Of a stretch of DNA of 64,000 nucleotides, positions 42,532 to 53,596 are shown in pieces. Every line of letters starts with the position of its first letter. Position 1 is the stretch's first letter. The notes below the pieces were generated by a model, which was not told the DNA's origin, did no database searches, and saw nothing but the letters and a program-made list of their open reading frames with translations. Source of the stretch: Bryobacteraceae bacterium (GTDB taxonomy: Bacteria; Acidobacteriota; Terriglobia; Bryobacterales; Bryobacteraceae); contig JAIEMJ010000005.1 in NCBI GenBank assembly GCA_019752335.1, forward strand, positions 1-64,000, in the 5' to 3' direction. The translations under genes were made by a program, and so were the position numbers.

Positions 42532-43521
42532 ATGGCTGTCTCCCAACAAAACGACGCCCCGATCGAGCGCGCCCGGCCGGTCGCCAGTCCGCCCCCGAAA
42601 CCAGTGGAGCGCGACGGTCTGCCGGCCGGCCGCATGTTGGACCTGCTCGCCAACGAGGCCATCACGGTTGACCCGGCCGACACCACGGCCCACCGGGATC
42701 GCCTACGCCAACTGTCGAAACGCGCCACCCATGAACTCGAAGCGGCCCTACAAGCCGAACTCCGCGCCCATCGGGACAGCGCCGAGAAAAAGGTGGAACA
42801 ACTGCGCCGTGAACTCGCCAGCACCGCCGACGCCATGCAGGAGTATGTCACCCGCTTTGCCGGGCAGGACCAGACTCAGGAGAAAGCGCTGGTCTCCGAT
42901 CTCGAGCGCCTCGCCACCTTGCGCAAGATGACGAACCTCAACCAGATTCAAGCTGGCCTCGATATTGTGCGCCAGAGTATCGCCGGCACCGTCGAACAGA
43001 TTCGCGCGCAGAACCAGGCCATCATCGCCCAACTGCGCGACGAGATCCGCACCCTGCACAAACGCCTCGACAGCCCCGAACGGCGCGAAACGAATGCCGG
43101 CAGTCTCGTCAACCGCGCCCCCTTCGAGCGCCGCATCCGCGCCAAGGTGAATGGCCACGAAGTCTTCTCGCTCTACCTCGTCCGCATCACCAACTGGAAG
43201 GACCTGATCTGCTCGCTCGACCAGGAGGAGGCACACACCCTGGTCAACAACGTCTCCGACAAGCTCGGCAAAATTCTGGGGCCGGACACCTTCGCTGGCC
43301 GCTGGTACGACGGTTACTTTGTGGCCATCATCGGCATCGACAAGCGCGCCGCCATGGAGGGCGCTTCGGACCTCGCGCAGCAGATCGCCGGAGTCTACCC
43401 CACCGGCCACGTCCCCGTCGCCATCCGCGTCCGCGTCGCCGTCGTCGACTACCTCGCCGGCCAGGACGCCGACCAGACGCTCAAGCGTCTCGATCAACTC
43501 ATCCGTGCTTTTGAAGGCTAA
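42532..43521 (+). CDS. Coiled-coil protein with degenerate GGDEF domain
   Basis: A 329-residue cytoplasmic protein. Residues 40-185 are long charged helices predicted to form coiled coil (DRLRQLSKRATHELEAALQAEL, EQIRAQNQAIIAQLRDEI). Residues 195-325 follow the GGDEF fold: LVNRAPFERRI takes the place of LTGLPNRRAFE, and YLVRITNWKDLICSLDQEEAHTLVNNVSDKLG the substrate helix. The signature strand reads GRWYDGYF (Arg257-Trp258-Tyr259-Asp260-Gly261) instead of GGDEF. It should not make cyclic di-GMP, and a binding or scaffold role is likelier. It converges with the DUF6599-like gene, overlapping by four bases. Confidence 0.7.
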   Translation: MAVSQQNDAPIERARPVASPPPKPVERDGLPAGRMLDLLANEAITVDPADTTAHRDRLRQLSKRATHELEAALQAELRAHRDSAEKKVEQLRRELASTADAMQEYVTRFAGQDQTQEKALVSDLERLATLRKMTNLNQIQAGLDIVRQSIAGTVEQIRAQNQAIIAQLRDEIRTLHKRLDSPERRETNAGSLVNRAPFERRIRAKVNGHEVFSLYLVRITNWKDLICSLDQEEAHTLVNNVSDKLGKILGPDTFAGRWYDGYFVAIIGIDKRAAMEGASDLAQQIAGVYPTGHVPVAIRVRVAVVDYLAGQDADQTLKRLDQLIRAFEG

Positions 43522-44471
43522 TCCAGATTCAAGCGCGTCATCGCGTCCAGCGATACCCCGCTCTCGCGCCGCCGTTGCCGCAAAAACAGGAACAGCGCAA
43601 CGGATCCGCCGCTCCCCAACCCCACCAGAATCAGCGCGCCCACCAGCCGGAAACTACCCAACACCAGGCCCGCGATATTCGGCATCTTCGTCGGCACCGT
43701 ATCGCTGTATTCGACCACGCTGTCGTACTTGAGCTTATCGAGCACCACCGCCGCATCGGCCGGCACGGGCGGTAGCGCCACGATCACCAGCGCCCCGGAG
43801 CGTTTGGCATGCTCGCCCGCGAATTGTTGAAAGGCCGGCAACTGCTGCCGTGCCATCGCATGATTGGCAAACCCCGCCACCGCCACCCGCAGTTCACCCG
43901 ACGGCGTCGGATAGCGGGCCACCAGGATTTCGGTGCCAAACTCGAACGCCGCGGTCTTCACCGGCAGATCCGGCAGAAAGGCGGCGATGCCTTGGGGCCC
44001 GGTGATGTAGCGCCGGGAGGTCGCGCCTTCGGGCAAGTAAATCGGTAACGCCGGCAACGCGCGATTCGTGTAGCCCGGAAAACGCTCCACCCAGAAGCCG
44101 ATCTCGCTCGCCGAGGGCCGGTAACTGCCTTCGAACTTCACCAGGTAGTTCCCCACCGCGGCCAGCGTAACGCCCTTAGCGGCGAGTCCGTTCTTCATCA
44201 AGGGAATCGGTGTGCCGCCCGCGGGCGCCTGCCAGTAAAACGCCGCCATCGGCCCTGTGGACTCCGCAAAGCGCCACGCCGTCGCCGTCAGTTGCTTCGC
44301 CCCGTTGGCGTAAGTCGCCGTCTCGCCTTCCGCGAAGCCGTATTCCTTCCACAACTCCGGCAGCACCGAGGTATCCGCCGGCCCGGCAGTCTTCTGCCGG
44401 TAAGCGTCAATCTCCCCCGGCCAAATCGCCGCCGGCGCCGCTGACGCCAGCGCCAACAGCAGTCCAACCAA
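43518..44471 (-). CDS. DUF6599-like exported protein with C-terminal TM helix
   Basis: The frame is open to 44660, but that extension runs through a palindromic repeat; the TTG at 44471 starts a good signal peptide (VGLLLALASAAPAAIW), giving 317 residues. The body has features of the DUF6599 class (ATAWRFAESTGPMAAFYWQAP ... LVKFEGSYRPSASEIGFWVE), and a TM helix near the end (LVGALILVGLGSGGSVALFLFL) is followed by RQRRRE. Function is unknown. On the minus strand it follows secA but is separated by the repeat at 44507-44594. Confidence 0.65.
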   Translation of the reverse strand: MVGLLLALASAAPAAIWPGEIDAYRQKTAGPADTSVLPELWKEYGFAEGETATYANGAKQLTATAWRFAESTGPMAAFYWQAPAGGTPIPLMKNGLAAKGVTLAAVGNYLVKFEGSYRPSASEIGFWVERFPGYTNRALPALPIYLPEGATSRRYITGPQGIAAFLPDLPVKTAAFEFGTEILVARYPTPSGELRVAVAGFANHAMARQQLPAFQQFAGEHAKRSGALVIVALPPVPADAAVVLDKLKYDSVVEYSDTVPTKMPNIAGLVLGSFRLVGALILVGLGSGGSVALFLFLRQRRRESGVSLDAMTRLNLD

Positions 44472-44506
44472 TGCCGAGCCGGTCCTATGCGGTCTCCGGC
44501 TCCTTA

Positions 44507-44594
44507 ACGAACCCCGACCGTGAGGGAGGGGATAGCTTCGCAAGCGCCATCGGTCAAACGGCCAAGCATCCCCTCCCTCACGGTCGGGGTTCGT
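44507..44594. repeat. Short palindromic element with perfect 27-bp inverted arms
   Basis: The left arm (44507-44533, starting ACGAACCCCGACC) is the perfect reverse complement of the right arm (44568-44594); the loop is 34 bases. A second copy with near-identical arms but a different, longer loop lies at 60531-60659. The element sits 36 bases upstream of the DUF6599-like start and 50 bases after the secA stop. It has no coding capacity. It could fold as a strong hairpin and act as a terminator, or be a MITE/REP-type mobile repeat. Confidence 0.85.
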
Positions 44595-44644
44595 CAGCGG
44601 GTGCAAGACTTTTGAGCAACCCAACGAATCATTCGAACTTGGCG

Positions 44645-47512
<2,868 letters not shown>

Positions 47513-47598
47513 GTTGAGCGCACTTCGCCTAATCATAGGCTAACACCGGCGGGCAACCTTGTCGTCCCCGCCGTTAGGACTACTGGTACCCCCACCCT

Positions 47599-47898
47599 TT
47601 AGGCTAGGGCCTTGCCCATCAAGATCTGCGTGGCTGCAATGGCCTCTGCCCGCAGGCTCGCCAGGGCCAGCAACTCCGGATCCGCACGATACGCCGCAAA
47701 GGCAGCTTCGCTAGGAAACGAAAGAATATGCACCTCATCGGGCAAGCCATCAGCCGGCACGACGAGGATAGGTTGGAGCGCGTGCAGCAGTTCACCACCA
47801 TGCCGCGCGACAATCGCCAGGGCCTGACGCTCGAACTCGTCAAACTGACGCCGCTTCCCTGCCCTCACGTGCAATTGAGCAATCACGATCAACTTCAC
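47599..47898 (-). CDS. DUF1330/dimeric alpha-beta barrel-like small protein
   Basis: A 99-residue protein (MKLIVIAQLHVRAGKRRQFDEFERQAL ... EVHILSFPSEAAFAAYRADPEL) whose strand-helix-strand pattern resembles DUF1330-type small dimeric alpha-beta barrels. No catalytic residue is obvious. Its ATG overlaps the end of the frameshifted antitoxin gene by four bases (ATGA), so it was probably the downstream partner in that transcript although it does not look like a toxin. Confidence 0.65.
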   Translation of the reverse strand: MKLIVIAQLHVRAGKRRQFDEFERQALAIVARHGGELLHALQPILVVPADGLPDEVHILSFPSEAAFAAYRADPELLALASLRAEAIAATQILMGKALA

Positions 47899-48229
47899 TT
47901 CCGCGACGCTCGCGCCTGCCGGGCCACCTCGGAGCGCAGGGACTCGTGCAGCAAGATCTTGATGTAGGTCTGGTAGCCGATCCCCTTTTCCTCCGCAAGT
48001 CGCCGGGCCGTGGCGATATCTCCCCCATCTCCCCCGGGCAAGCGCAACGTCACCGGCTTCAAAGTCGCCTTGAGCTTAGCTCGTTCGAGTACGTCGGCCA
48101 GCGAAATTGTCTTGCCCTCGCGCATGCCTTGAATCATTTGGGATTCCACAAGTCGCCGGTTCCGATACCACCGATCGGCTTTTCTGATTCGCTTTGGAAA
48201 GACGGGATAACAGGTTTCTTACGTGCCAT
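47895..48229 (-). pseudogene. Frameshifted BrnA/CopG-type antitoxin
   Basis: From ATG 48229 the frame reads MARKKPVIPSFQSESEK and then stops at 48134-48136. One base over, the sequence continues ADRWYRNRRLVESQMIQGM and into a full CopG part, VTLRLP...IATARRLAEEKGIGYQTYIKILLHESL. Together these match the intact antitoxin at 27539-27883 along its whole length, including PSFQSESE versus PAFAPEAE and GYQTYIKILLHESL versus PYQTYIKSLLHETL. A missing A in the run of four at 48180-48183 would cause the break; a -1 translational shift there cannot be excluded. No brnT precedes it. A short product of 84 residues starts at 48149. Confidence 0.7.
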
Positions 48230-48503
48230 TAACCAGTCCGTCCACTTCACGGGAGCGGTCACAGAGCCCAGAATACACCATAACTACCATGCCCTCTATA
48301 ATTTGCAGTGCGCGCCGACTACGAAGCCTTGCACCCGCTGCGGTAAACTGGACTTGAGGTGAACTCAAGGTCTCCCAACAGCCAATTCGACACTTTTCGA
48401 CACTTTTTCGCTTCCACGGGCTCGAGCAGCGGCCGAATCGCTAAGCCCCATCGAATCAATCACTCTCCGGTTCGTTCCGTCATCCGGAAACCGCCGGTTC
48501 AGC
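48230..48503. other. Intergenic region without recognised gene
   Basis: The 274 bases between the cyclophilin stop and the broken antitoxin start contain a short direct repeat (TTCGACACTTTTTC-like units near 48390-48412) and lower GC than the surroundings. An open frame of 138 codons crosses it on the plus strand but resembles no protein and overlaps the antitoxin antisense. No toxin remnant was found. Confidence 0.5.
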
Positions 48504-49043
48504 TCATTTGACGCGAATCCGCCGGATCTCTATCGGCGGCGTGAGCTTCTGAAGCGTCACCGGCAACTGCTGAATCCGCTTCACGACGTCCATGCCGCGT
48601 ACGACATAACCGAAAGCCGCAAAGCCCTGGCCGTCGGGGTTCCGCAAGCCACCGAAGTCGAGCGAAGGCTGGTCTCCGATGCAAATGAAAAAGTCCGCCG
48701 TGGCCGTGTCCGGACCGCTACGGGCCATCGAGATCACCCCGTCTTTGTGCTTCAGGCCCGTCAATGAAGTGCGCTCCAGCGTGATCGCCGGAAACGACGC
48801 GGTACCTGGCGCCGGGCCGGCTTGGATTACTTCAATCTTGATCTTGCTCTGCGGCTGATTGTCCATCCGCACGCTGCGGTGAAAACGGCCCTGGTCATAC
48901 CGCTGCTCCTTGACGTAGCGGAGAAAATTGGCGGCCGTGATAGGCGCCTTACTGGCTTGGATCACCACCTCGATCTCCCCCGCGCTCGTCTCCATCACGA
49001 CACGCGGATCGGCCGCGAGGGCCAACAGAAATAAAGCGATCAT
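48504..49043 (-). CDS. Cyclophilin-type peptidyl-prolyl isomerase
   Basis: A 179-residue protein from ATG 49043, which overlaps the preceding stop (ATGA) and begins a short signal peptide (MIALFLLALAADP). Cyclophilin features: VMETSAGEIEVVIQASKAPITAANFLRYV, YDQGRFHRSVR (catalytic Arg region), GVISMARSGPDTATADFFI and GYVVRGMDVVKRI. Isomerises prolines during folding, probably in the periplasm. It is last in a four-gene run with U32-like, thrB and oxidoreductase genes. Confidence 0.88.
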   Translation of the reverse strand: MIALFLLALAADPRVVMETSAGEIEVVIQASKAPITAANFLRYVKEQRYDQGRFHRSVRMDNQPQSKIKIEVIQAGPAPGTASFPAITLERTSLTGLKHKDGVISMARSGPDTATADFFICIGDQPSLDFGGLRNPDGQGFAAFGYVVRGMDVVKRIQQLPVTLQKLTPPIEIRRIRVK

Positions 49044-49927
49044 GCGTTCCCCTGTCTTACCGGCACCGGCGACATCACCGCATCCGGCGCCGCGCGGCGG
49101 ATCATCTCCATGCCGATCTGCGCGCGCCGCACGCGTTCGCGAGACAAAGCCACTGCGGTATTTTCGAGATGCGTCCCGCACGGATAAATGTCCGGCGAAT
49201 TGCGCAGCCCGTACTTCAAGTAAATCGGCGCCGCCACGCGGATTAGCTCCGGAATCTCGTAGTAACGAATAAAGCCGCCGATGTTGTCCGGCGCTTCCAC
49301 GTAGAAGTCAATCGGCGCATCGACCGCCGCGCGAATGCTGGCGATTTGCGGAATGGTTAAGTCGGACGGGATATTCAAGGTGGTGGCGCCGAGGTCTTCT
49401 TGTAAGCGGGCGCTGGCCGGATTGGCCGGCGCGATCATGACGGAGGTCTTGATAATCAGCTCCGGCGGCAAATCGCCGGACCGCTTCATCTCGCCCATCA
49501 CTTTGAGTAAGCCAAGGTCCGACACCAGGATGCTCTTCACGCCCAACTGCACCGCCCGCTGGACATCTTCAATGGCGAAACGCAATTGGTCACCGCCGCG
49601 CAGACTGAGACCCAGGGTCTTACCGGCGGGCGAGTAAGCCTGTGCGCCGATATCGAAGGTCGCCCGGGGGCCGACAAAAAGATTCAGTTCCACCCCGCCC
49701 GCCGCGACGCATTGCTGCACCATCTGCGTGATCTCTTCATCGGTAAGCAGCATAATGCCACTACCCTGGCTCACCCGATGCACGGGGACCTGGCGCGTCC
49801 AAGCCTCCTTCAGCACGGCGCCGAGGCAGCCGGGGCCCTCCGTAGACGGAATCTCAATGCGGTACTGCCCGCCATCAGCGAAGCGCTTCGCGGACGTCGG
49901 GGCGGGAATCGGGTCCAGGTAAGTCAA
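49040..49927 (-). CDS. Peptidase U32-related TIM-barrel protein
   Basis: A 295-residue protein with a U32-type barrel pattern: AVQLGVKSILVSDLGLLKVM, PPELIIKTSVMIAP, LGATTLNIPSDLTIPQI, APIDFYVEAPDNIGGFIRYYEIPELI, and a Cys in DIYPCGTHLE. U32 members act in tRNA, ubiquinone or peptide metabolism, and the true reaction here is unknown. The start is two bases after thrB's stop, and its own stop overlaps the cyclophilin start, so it is in an operon. Confidence 0.65.
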   Translation of the reverse strand: MTYLDPIPAPTSAKRFADGGQYRIEIPSTEGPGCLGAVLKEAWTRQVPVHRVSQGSGIMLLTDEEITQMVQQCVAAGGVELNLFVGPRATFDIGAQAYSPAGKTLGLSLRGGDQLRFAIEDVQRAVQLGVKSILVSDLGLLKVMGEMKRSGDLPPELIIKTSVMIAPANPASARLQEDLGATTLNIPSDLTIPQIASIRAAVDAPIDFYVEAPDNIGGFIRYYEIPELIRVAAPIYLKYGLRNSPDIYPCGTHLENTAVALSRERVRRAQIGMEMIRRAAPDAVMSPVPVRQGNA

Positions 49928-49929
49928 GG

Positions 49930-50823
49930 TTACTCCTCGTAGATCTCATAGCCGTCAGCGGCAATCGTCGCCGACAGCACTTCGGCCGCGTGGCCGTGCA
50001 ACTGAAAGATCTGGCGCGCCAAGTCGGCCACTTCGCCCGCGCCTTTCTCGTAGAACACCAGCACGCTGGGCCCTGCGCCGCTGAGGCAGCAACCCAGCAA
50101 GCCAGGCGCGCGCAAGCGCAGAATCTCTTCGAGGCCCGGCACCAACGGCGCGCGATAAGGCTGGTGGTAACGATCCTCCAGGGCCGTGGGAAAGGCTGAA
50201 GTAGTTCCGGTGATCAAGGCCGCAATCAGCAGGGCCGCGCGCTGCGTATTGAAGATCGCATCGGCCTTCGAGTAAGTCGCCGGCAGGACGGACCGCGCCT
50301 TCGACGTGGCCAGCGCAAAGTCCGGCACCACGACCGCGCAATCAAAGCGCGGCGATAACTCTAGCCTGACAGCATGGGCGACGCCCCCCGAGTCAATCGC
50401 GCTAGCGACAATGCTCCCCAGCACGCACGCGGCTACGTTGTCGGGATGGCCCTCAATGCGCGCCGCTTCGTCCAGCACGCGCGGCGGCTTCCAATTGAGC
50501 CCGAGTAACTGCTCGGCGATAATCACGCCCGCCGTCAGCGCGGCGGCACTCGACCCGAGCCCCTTGCCGAGCGGAATGTCGTTATCGATCAGTAAATGAA
50601 CCGGCGGCAAGGTCTCGCCCAAGTCCGCCGCGACGCGCAACGCCGTCGCCCAAATCAGGTTATCCGGATCGAGCGAAATCAGCTCCGCATCGCGGCCGCG
50701 AGCCTCGATCTTCAGTTGCGCGGCCGGCCGCCAAGTACACTCCAGATACACGGAGAGAGCCAGGCCCAGGGCGTCAAAGCCGGGGCCGAGATTGGCGCTG
50801 GAAGCGGGCACCCGCACCCGCAT
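49930..50823 (-). CDS. thrB: Homoserine kinase
   Basis: A 297-residue GHMP kinase that phosphorylates homoserine in threonine synthesis. Motifs: VPASSANLGPGFDALGLAL at the N-terminus, the ATP-binding PLGKGLGSSAAALTAGVI (about 88-105) and the C-terminal GLLGCCLSGAGPSVLVF. Length and order are as in ThrB. It starts directly at the last base of the oxidoreductase gene. No thrC or hom is adjacent, which is uncommon since thrB is usually near them. Confidence 0.92.
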   Translation of the reverse strand: MRVRVPASSANLGPGFDALGLALSVYLECTWRPAAQLKIEARGRDAELISLDPDNLIWATALRVAADLGETLPPVHLLIDNDIPLGKGLGSSAAALTAGVIIAEQLLGLNWKPPRVLDEAARIEGHPDNVAACVLGSIVASAIDSGGVAHAVRLELSPRFDCAVVVPDFALATSKARSVLPATYSKADAIFNTQRAALLIAALITGTTSAFPTALEDRYHQPYRAPLVPGLEEILRLRAPGLLGCCLSGAGPSVLVFYEKGAGEVADLARQIFQLHGHAAEVLSATIAADGYEIYEE

Positions 50824-51873
50824 CTAGTGGGCAGCTCCCAACGTGACCGGCTTCCCTTCCCGGCAGCTTTGGTAAGTGGCGAGCACGAGTTCCAGCGCGC
50901 GGTAGCCATCCTCGCCCGTGATGCTGGGCGCCGTACCGGTGGCAATGGCGCGGCCAAGATCAGCGAATTGGCGTTCAAAGGGCGTCAGCGATATCGCCAT
51001 CGGATCCGACGCACCCGAAGCCACAGTTGAGGCCAACGGCGCGGGTTCGCCGCTATCGCCCGGCTGCACGTCCCAGGTGGTGAGCTTATCGCCGCTAATC
51101 ACCGCCGTGCCCTTGGTGCCGTGAATTTCCAGGCGCTCGGTGTAGCCGGGCCAGAAAGCGGTGGAAGCTTGAATCACGCCTTGCGCGCCGTTGGCGTAGC
51201 GCAGCATGGTCTGCACCACGTCCTCGCTCGCGATCTTGTGCCGCGCGCCGAGTTGCCACATGCCGTAGAGTTCTTTCACCGGGCCGAGCAAATGGAGGAG
51301 CATATCCACCTGATGGATGCCCTGGTTGATGAGCGCACCGCCGCCTTCCACATCCCAACTGCCCTTGATGGGCCGCGAGTAATACTCTTCGCTGCGCCAC
51401 CACTTCACATAGGCATCGGCCTGCAGAATCTTGCCGAGGCGCCCGTCGGCGATGGCCTGCTTGAGGAAGATGATGGAGTCGTCGAAGCGGTGCTGGCTCA
51501 CCACCGCCAGCAGGACCCGCTTAGCGTGGGCATACTCGATCATGTCGCGCGCCGTCTTGAGATTGGTGGCAATCGGCTTCTGCACCTGGACGTGCTTGCC
51601 GGCGTTAGCGGCCAGGCGCAACGGCTCCAGCCGGACGTCGGGGAAGGTGCAAAGGTCGATCACGTCGACCTCGGGGTCGGCGCAGATCGCTTCCAGCGAC
51701 TCCGCGTTACGGGCGCCGTATTGCTGCGCAAAGGCCTCGCCTTTGTCGAAGTTCTGGTTGTAGCAGGCGACGACGCGATAGCCAATGTTGGCATAGGCCT
51801 GCGCGTGTTTGTGGGCGATGGCCCCCGTGCCGACCAAGCCGATGCGGAGGGGTTTGTCTGGGGTGTGCGACAT
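50824..51873 (-). CDS. Gfo/Idh/MocA-family oxidoreductase
   Basis: A 349-residue NAD(P)-dependent sugar-type oxidoreductase from ATG 51873. Rossmann motif GLVGTGAIAHKHAQAY near the N-terminus, DVIDLCTFPDVR, then the conserved VQKPIA lysine element and the WWRSEEYYSRPIKGSWDVEGGGALINQGIHQVDMLL segment with the catalytic His region. The exact sugar is unknown. First gene of the run oxidoreductase-thrB-U32-cyclophilin. A second family member, with export signal, lies at 55450-56775. Confidence 0.9.
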   Translation of the reverse strand: MSHTPDKPLRIGLVGTGAIAHKHAQAYANIGYRVVACYNQNFDKGEAFAQQYGARNAESLEAICADPEVDVIDLCTFPDVRLEPLRLAANAGKHVQVQKPIATNLKTARDMIEYAHAKRVLLAVVSQHRFDDSIIFLKQAIADGRLGKILQADAYVKWWRSEEYYSRPIKGSWDVEGGGALINQGIHQVDMLLHLLGPVKELYGMWQLGARHKIASEDVVQTMLRYANGAQGVIQASTAFWPGYTERLEIHGTKGTAVISGDKLTTWDVQPGDSGEPAPLASTVASGASDPMAISLTPFERQFADLGRAIATGTAPSITGEDGYRALELVLATYQSCREGKPVTLGAAH

Positions 51874-51967
51874 GAGCACTTTTCAGTCTCTCAAAAGAGG
51901 GGACCACGTGGGGGCTGTGGTAATCTGAAAGGGTCCTGCCTTTGCACCGATTCCCCCTTCGGATATT

Positions 51968-52043
51968 GACCCGGTAGCTCAGTTGGTAGAGCATCTGACT
52001 TTTAATCAGAGGGTCGTGGGTTCGAGCCCCGCCCGGGTCACCA
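51968..52043 (+). tRNA. tRNA-Lys (anticodon UUU)
   Basis: A full cloverleaf: acceptor GACCCGG paired with CCGGGTC, D-arm GCTC..GAGC, anticodon arm CTGA-CTTTTAA-TCAG with anticodon TTT, and T-arm with GTTCGAG. Discriminator A and encoded CCA (52041-52043). It is a substrate of MnmA, which is encoded at 27890-28999. It precedes the GntR regulator by 52 bases. Confidence 0.97.
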
Positions 52044-52095
52044 ACAAAACAAAAGATGGAAAGAATGTTCCGGTTCTGCCCGTTATACTGAAGCC

Positions 52096-52974
52096 GTGAT
52101 TCGCCTCTGGATCTCCCGTGATTCTGCGGTTTCGCTCCGCGAGCAGTTGAGCGCGCAGATCCTGCTGGGCATCCTGAGTGGCCAGCTCGCTCCCGGCGCA
52201 CGGCTCCCCAGCGTCCGGGACTTGGCCCGGCGTCTATCGATCCATAGCAACACGGTGCTGTCCGTCTACCGCGATCTGGCCAAACGCGGTTGGGTGGAAA
52301 CGCAAACGGGAAGCGGAGTCTTTGTGCGGAGCCTGCAACTGCCGAAGCCAGCCGGGGGACTCGATGAGCTCGCGCGCGGTTGGCTCCAGGAGGCGCAGGC
52401 CTTGGGTTACTCCGCCCAGGACCTGCAGGCGGCCATTGAGCGCATCGCCACGCCGGAACCGGTGCGGCGCTTCGTGGCCGTTGACCCCGATTACGAAGTG
52501 GCGCGCATCATCGCTCACGAAGCCGAAGCGGCCGCGGCGCAACCCGTGGGAGCCGCGCTGCCGGGCGCCGATTTTCCGCCGGGCACCTGCGTGCTGGTCC
52601 ACTCCGGGCAGGCGATGCATGTGACGCCGTTTCTTGGGACCACGCCCTTTCACATCGTGCATTTGAAGAGCATGCAGGCGGCGCTGGAGGGGCAGCAGCG
52701 GCCTCCCTTCCCCGTGCTGATCGGCTTCGTTTCGCGCTCGCCGTCGTTGCGGAGTTGGGCCGCGACCCTGCTTTCGTCGCTGGGCTTTGGCTCCGACTCG
52801 GTGCTGCTCCGCGATCCGGCGGAACCTGGCTGGCAGGACGGATTCGCCGCCTGCCACATCATCGCCGCCGACGTGGTGGCGGCGGCGGAACTCGCGCCGC
52901 GCTTCCGTCCCAAGGTCGTGAGAATTCTAACCGAGGCTTCGCTCGACGAGATCCGCGCGCTTGTGACGGCGTAA
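52096..52974 (+). CDS. GntR-family transcriptional regulator
   Basis: A 292-residue regulator starting at GTG 52096. The N-terminal GntR winged helix is clear: SLREQLSAQILLGILSGQLAPGARLPSVRDLARRLSIHSNTVLSVYRDLAKRGWVETQTGSGVFV (about 14-77). The C-terminal 200 residues are not an aminotransferase (MocR) domain and do not match FadR/HutC clearly; short N-terminal spacing suggests the YtrA-like branch, extended. The target is unknown. It stands alone just downstream of tRNA-Lys. Confidence 0.85.
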   Translation: MIRLWISRDSAVSLREQLSAQILLGILSGQLAPGARLPSVRDLARRLSIHSNTVLSVYRDLAKRGWVETQTGSGVFVRSLQLPKPAGGLDELARGWLQEAQALGYSAQDLQAAIERIATPEPVRRFVAVDPDYEVARIIAHEAEAAAAQPVGAALPGADFPPGTCVLVHSGQAMHVTPFLGTTPFHIVHLKSMQAALEGQQRPPFPVLIGFVSRSPSLRSWAATLLSSLGFGSDSVLLRDPAEPGWQDGFAACHIIAADVVAAAELAPRFRPKVVRILTEASLDEIRALVTA

Positions 52975-53028
52975 GAAGTGTCACAAACGGGCCGCAATTT
53001 GTGAGGGACTGGCCGTAGTCTCGTCTAC

Positions 53029-53487
53029 ATGAGAACTCTCTGCTTATCTCTCATCCTCACCGCAATGGCCTTCGCGCAGGATTTGCCGCGCGTGCGCTGG
53101 AGCGAAACCACGGACACCTTCGCGGGCGACAGCGTCCGGGTGAAGCTGACGAACGGCACGGTGATTCGCGGACTCTGGGCCTCGGTGAAGGCCGACAGCT
53201 TCAACTTCAAGGTGGAACACACGTCGAATCGCCGTGCCGTTGGGAAAGGGCTGCAAACGCTACCGCGCAACCAGATCGCCGAGGTCTCCTACGGCAAGCG
53301 CCGCACTCGCGGAAGAGGTTGGGGAACGTCGCTGGGGATTTATGCGTTTGCACTGCTCGCCGCACGGCATCCCAACTATGGAACGTTGGCCGGCATCGTT
53401 GCCGGGGGCGTCGGCGGATACTACTTGGGTAAGGCGATCGACTACCAAACGCGCCAAGTGACCCTCATCCCGGACGACCAGCCGTAG
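53029..53487 (+). CDS. Secreted protein with SH3-like part and glycine zipper
   Basis: A 152-residue protein with signal peptide (MRTLCLSLILTAMAFAQ). A small beta-barrel-type segment (GDSVRVKLTNGTVIRGLWASVKADSFNFKVEH) resembles Sm/SH3-like folds, and a C-terminal glycine-zipper stretch (GTLAGIVAGGVGGYYLGKAID) could insert in a membrane. No family is assigned. It is 54 bases after the GntR gene on the same strand. Confidence 0.65.
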   Translation: MRTLCLSLILTAMAFAQDLPRVRWSETTDTFAGDSVRVKLTNGTVIRGLWASVKADSFNFKVEHTSNRRAVGKGLQTLPRNQIAEVSYGKRRTRGRGWGTSLGIYAFALLAARHPNYGTLAGIVAGGVGGYYLGKAIDYQTRQVTLIPDDQP

Positions 53488-53596
53488 CGGATCGTTAAGA
53501 GGAGTCAGCACGATGAATCGTGGGGCATCTGGGGCTGGCCGGTCGCCAAGCGGCTCGTTCCGGTGAAGCGGAAAACGTTCTTAGTTCAACTTCTAG

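Noticed and set aside
48180-48183. Programmed -1 frameshift as the sole explanation for the broken antitoxin
   Set aside because: The run is only four A's and does not form a classical A-AAA-AAG heptamer, so a lost base is the simpler reading; kept only as an alternative.
47946-48362. A 138-codon plus-strand frame near the broken antitoxin
   Set aside because: It overlaps the antitoxin antisense and its translation shows no motif; the antitoxin similarity to 27539-27883 is decisive.
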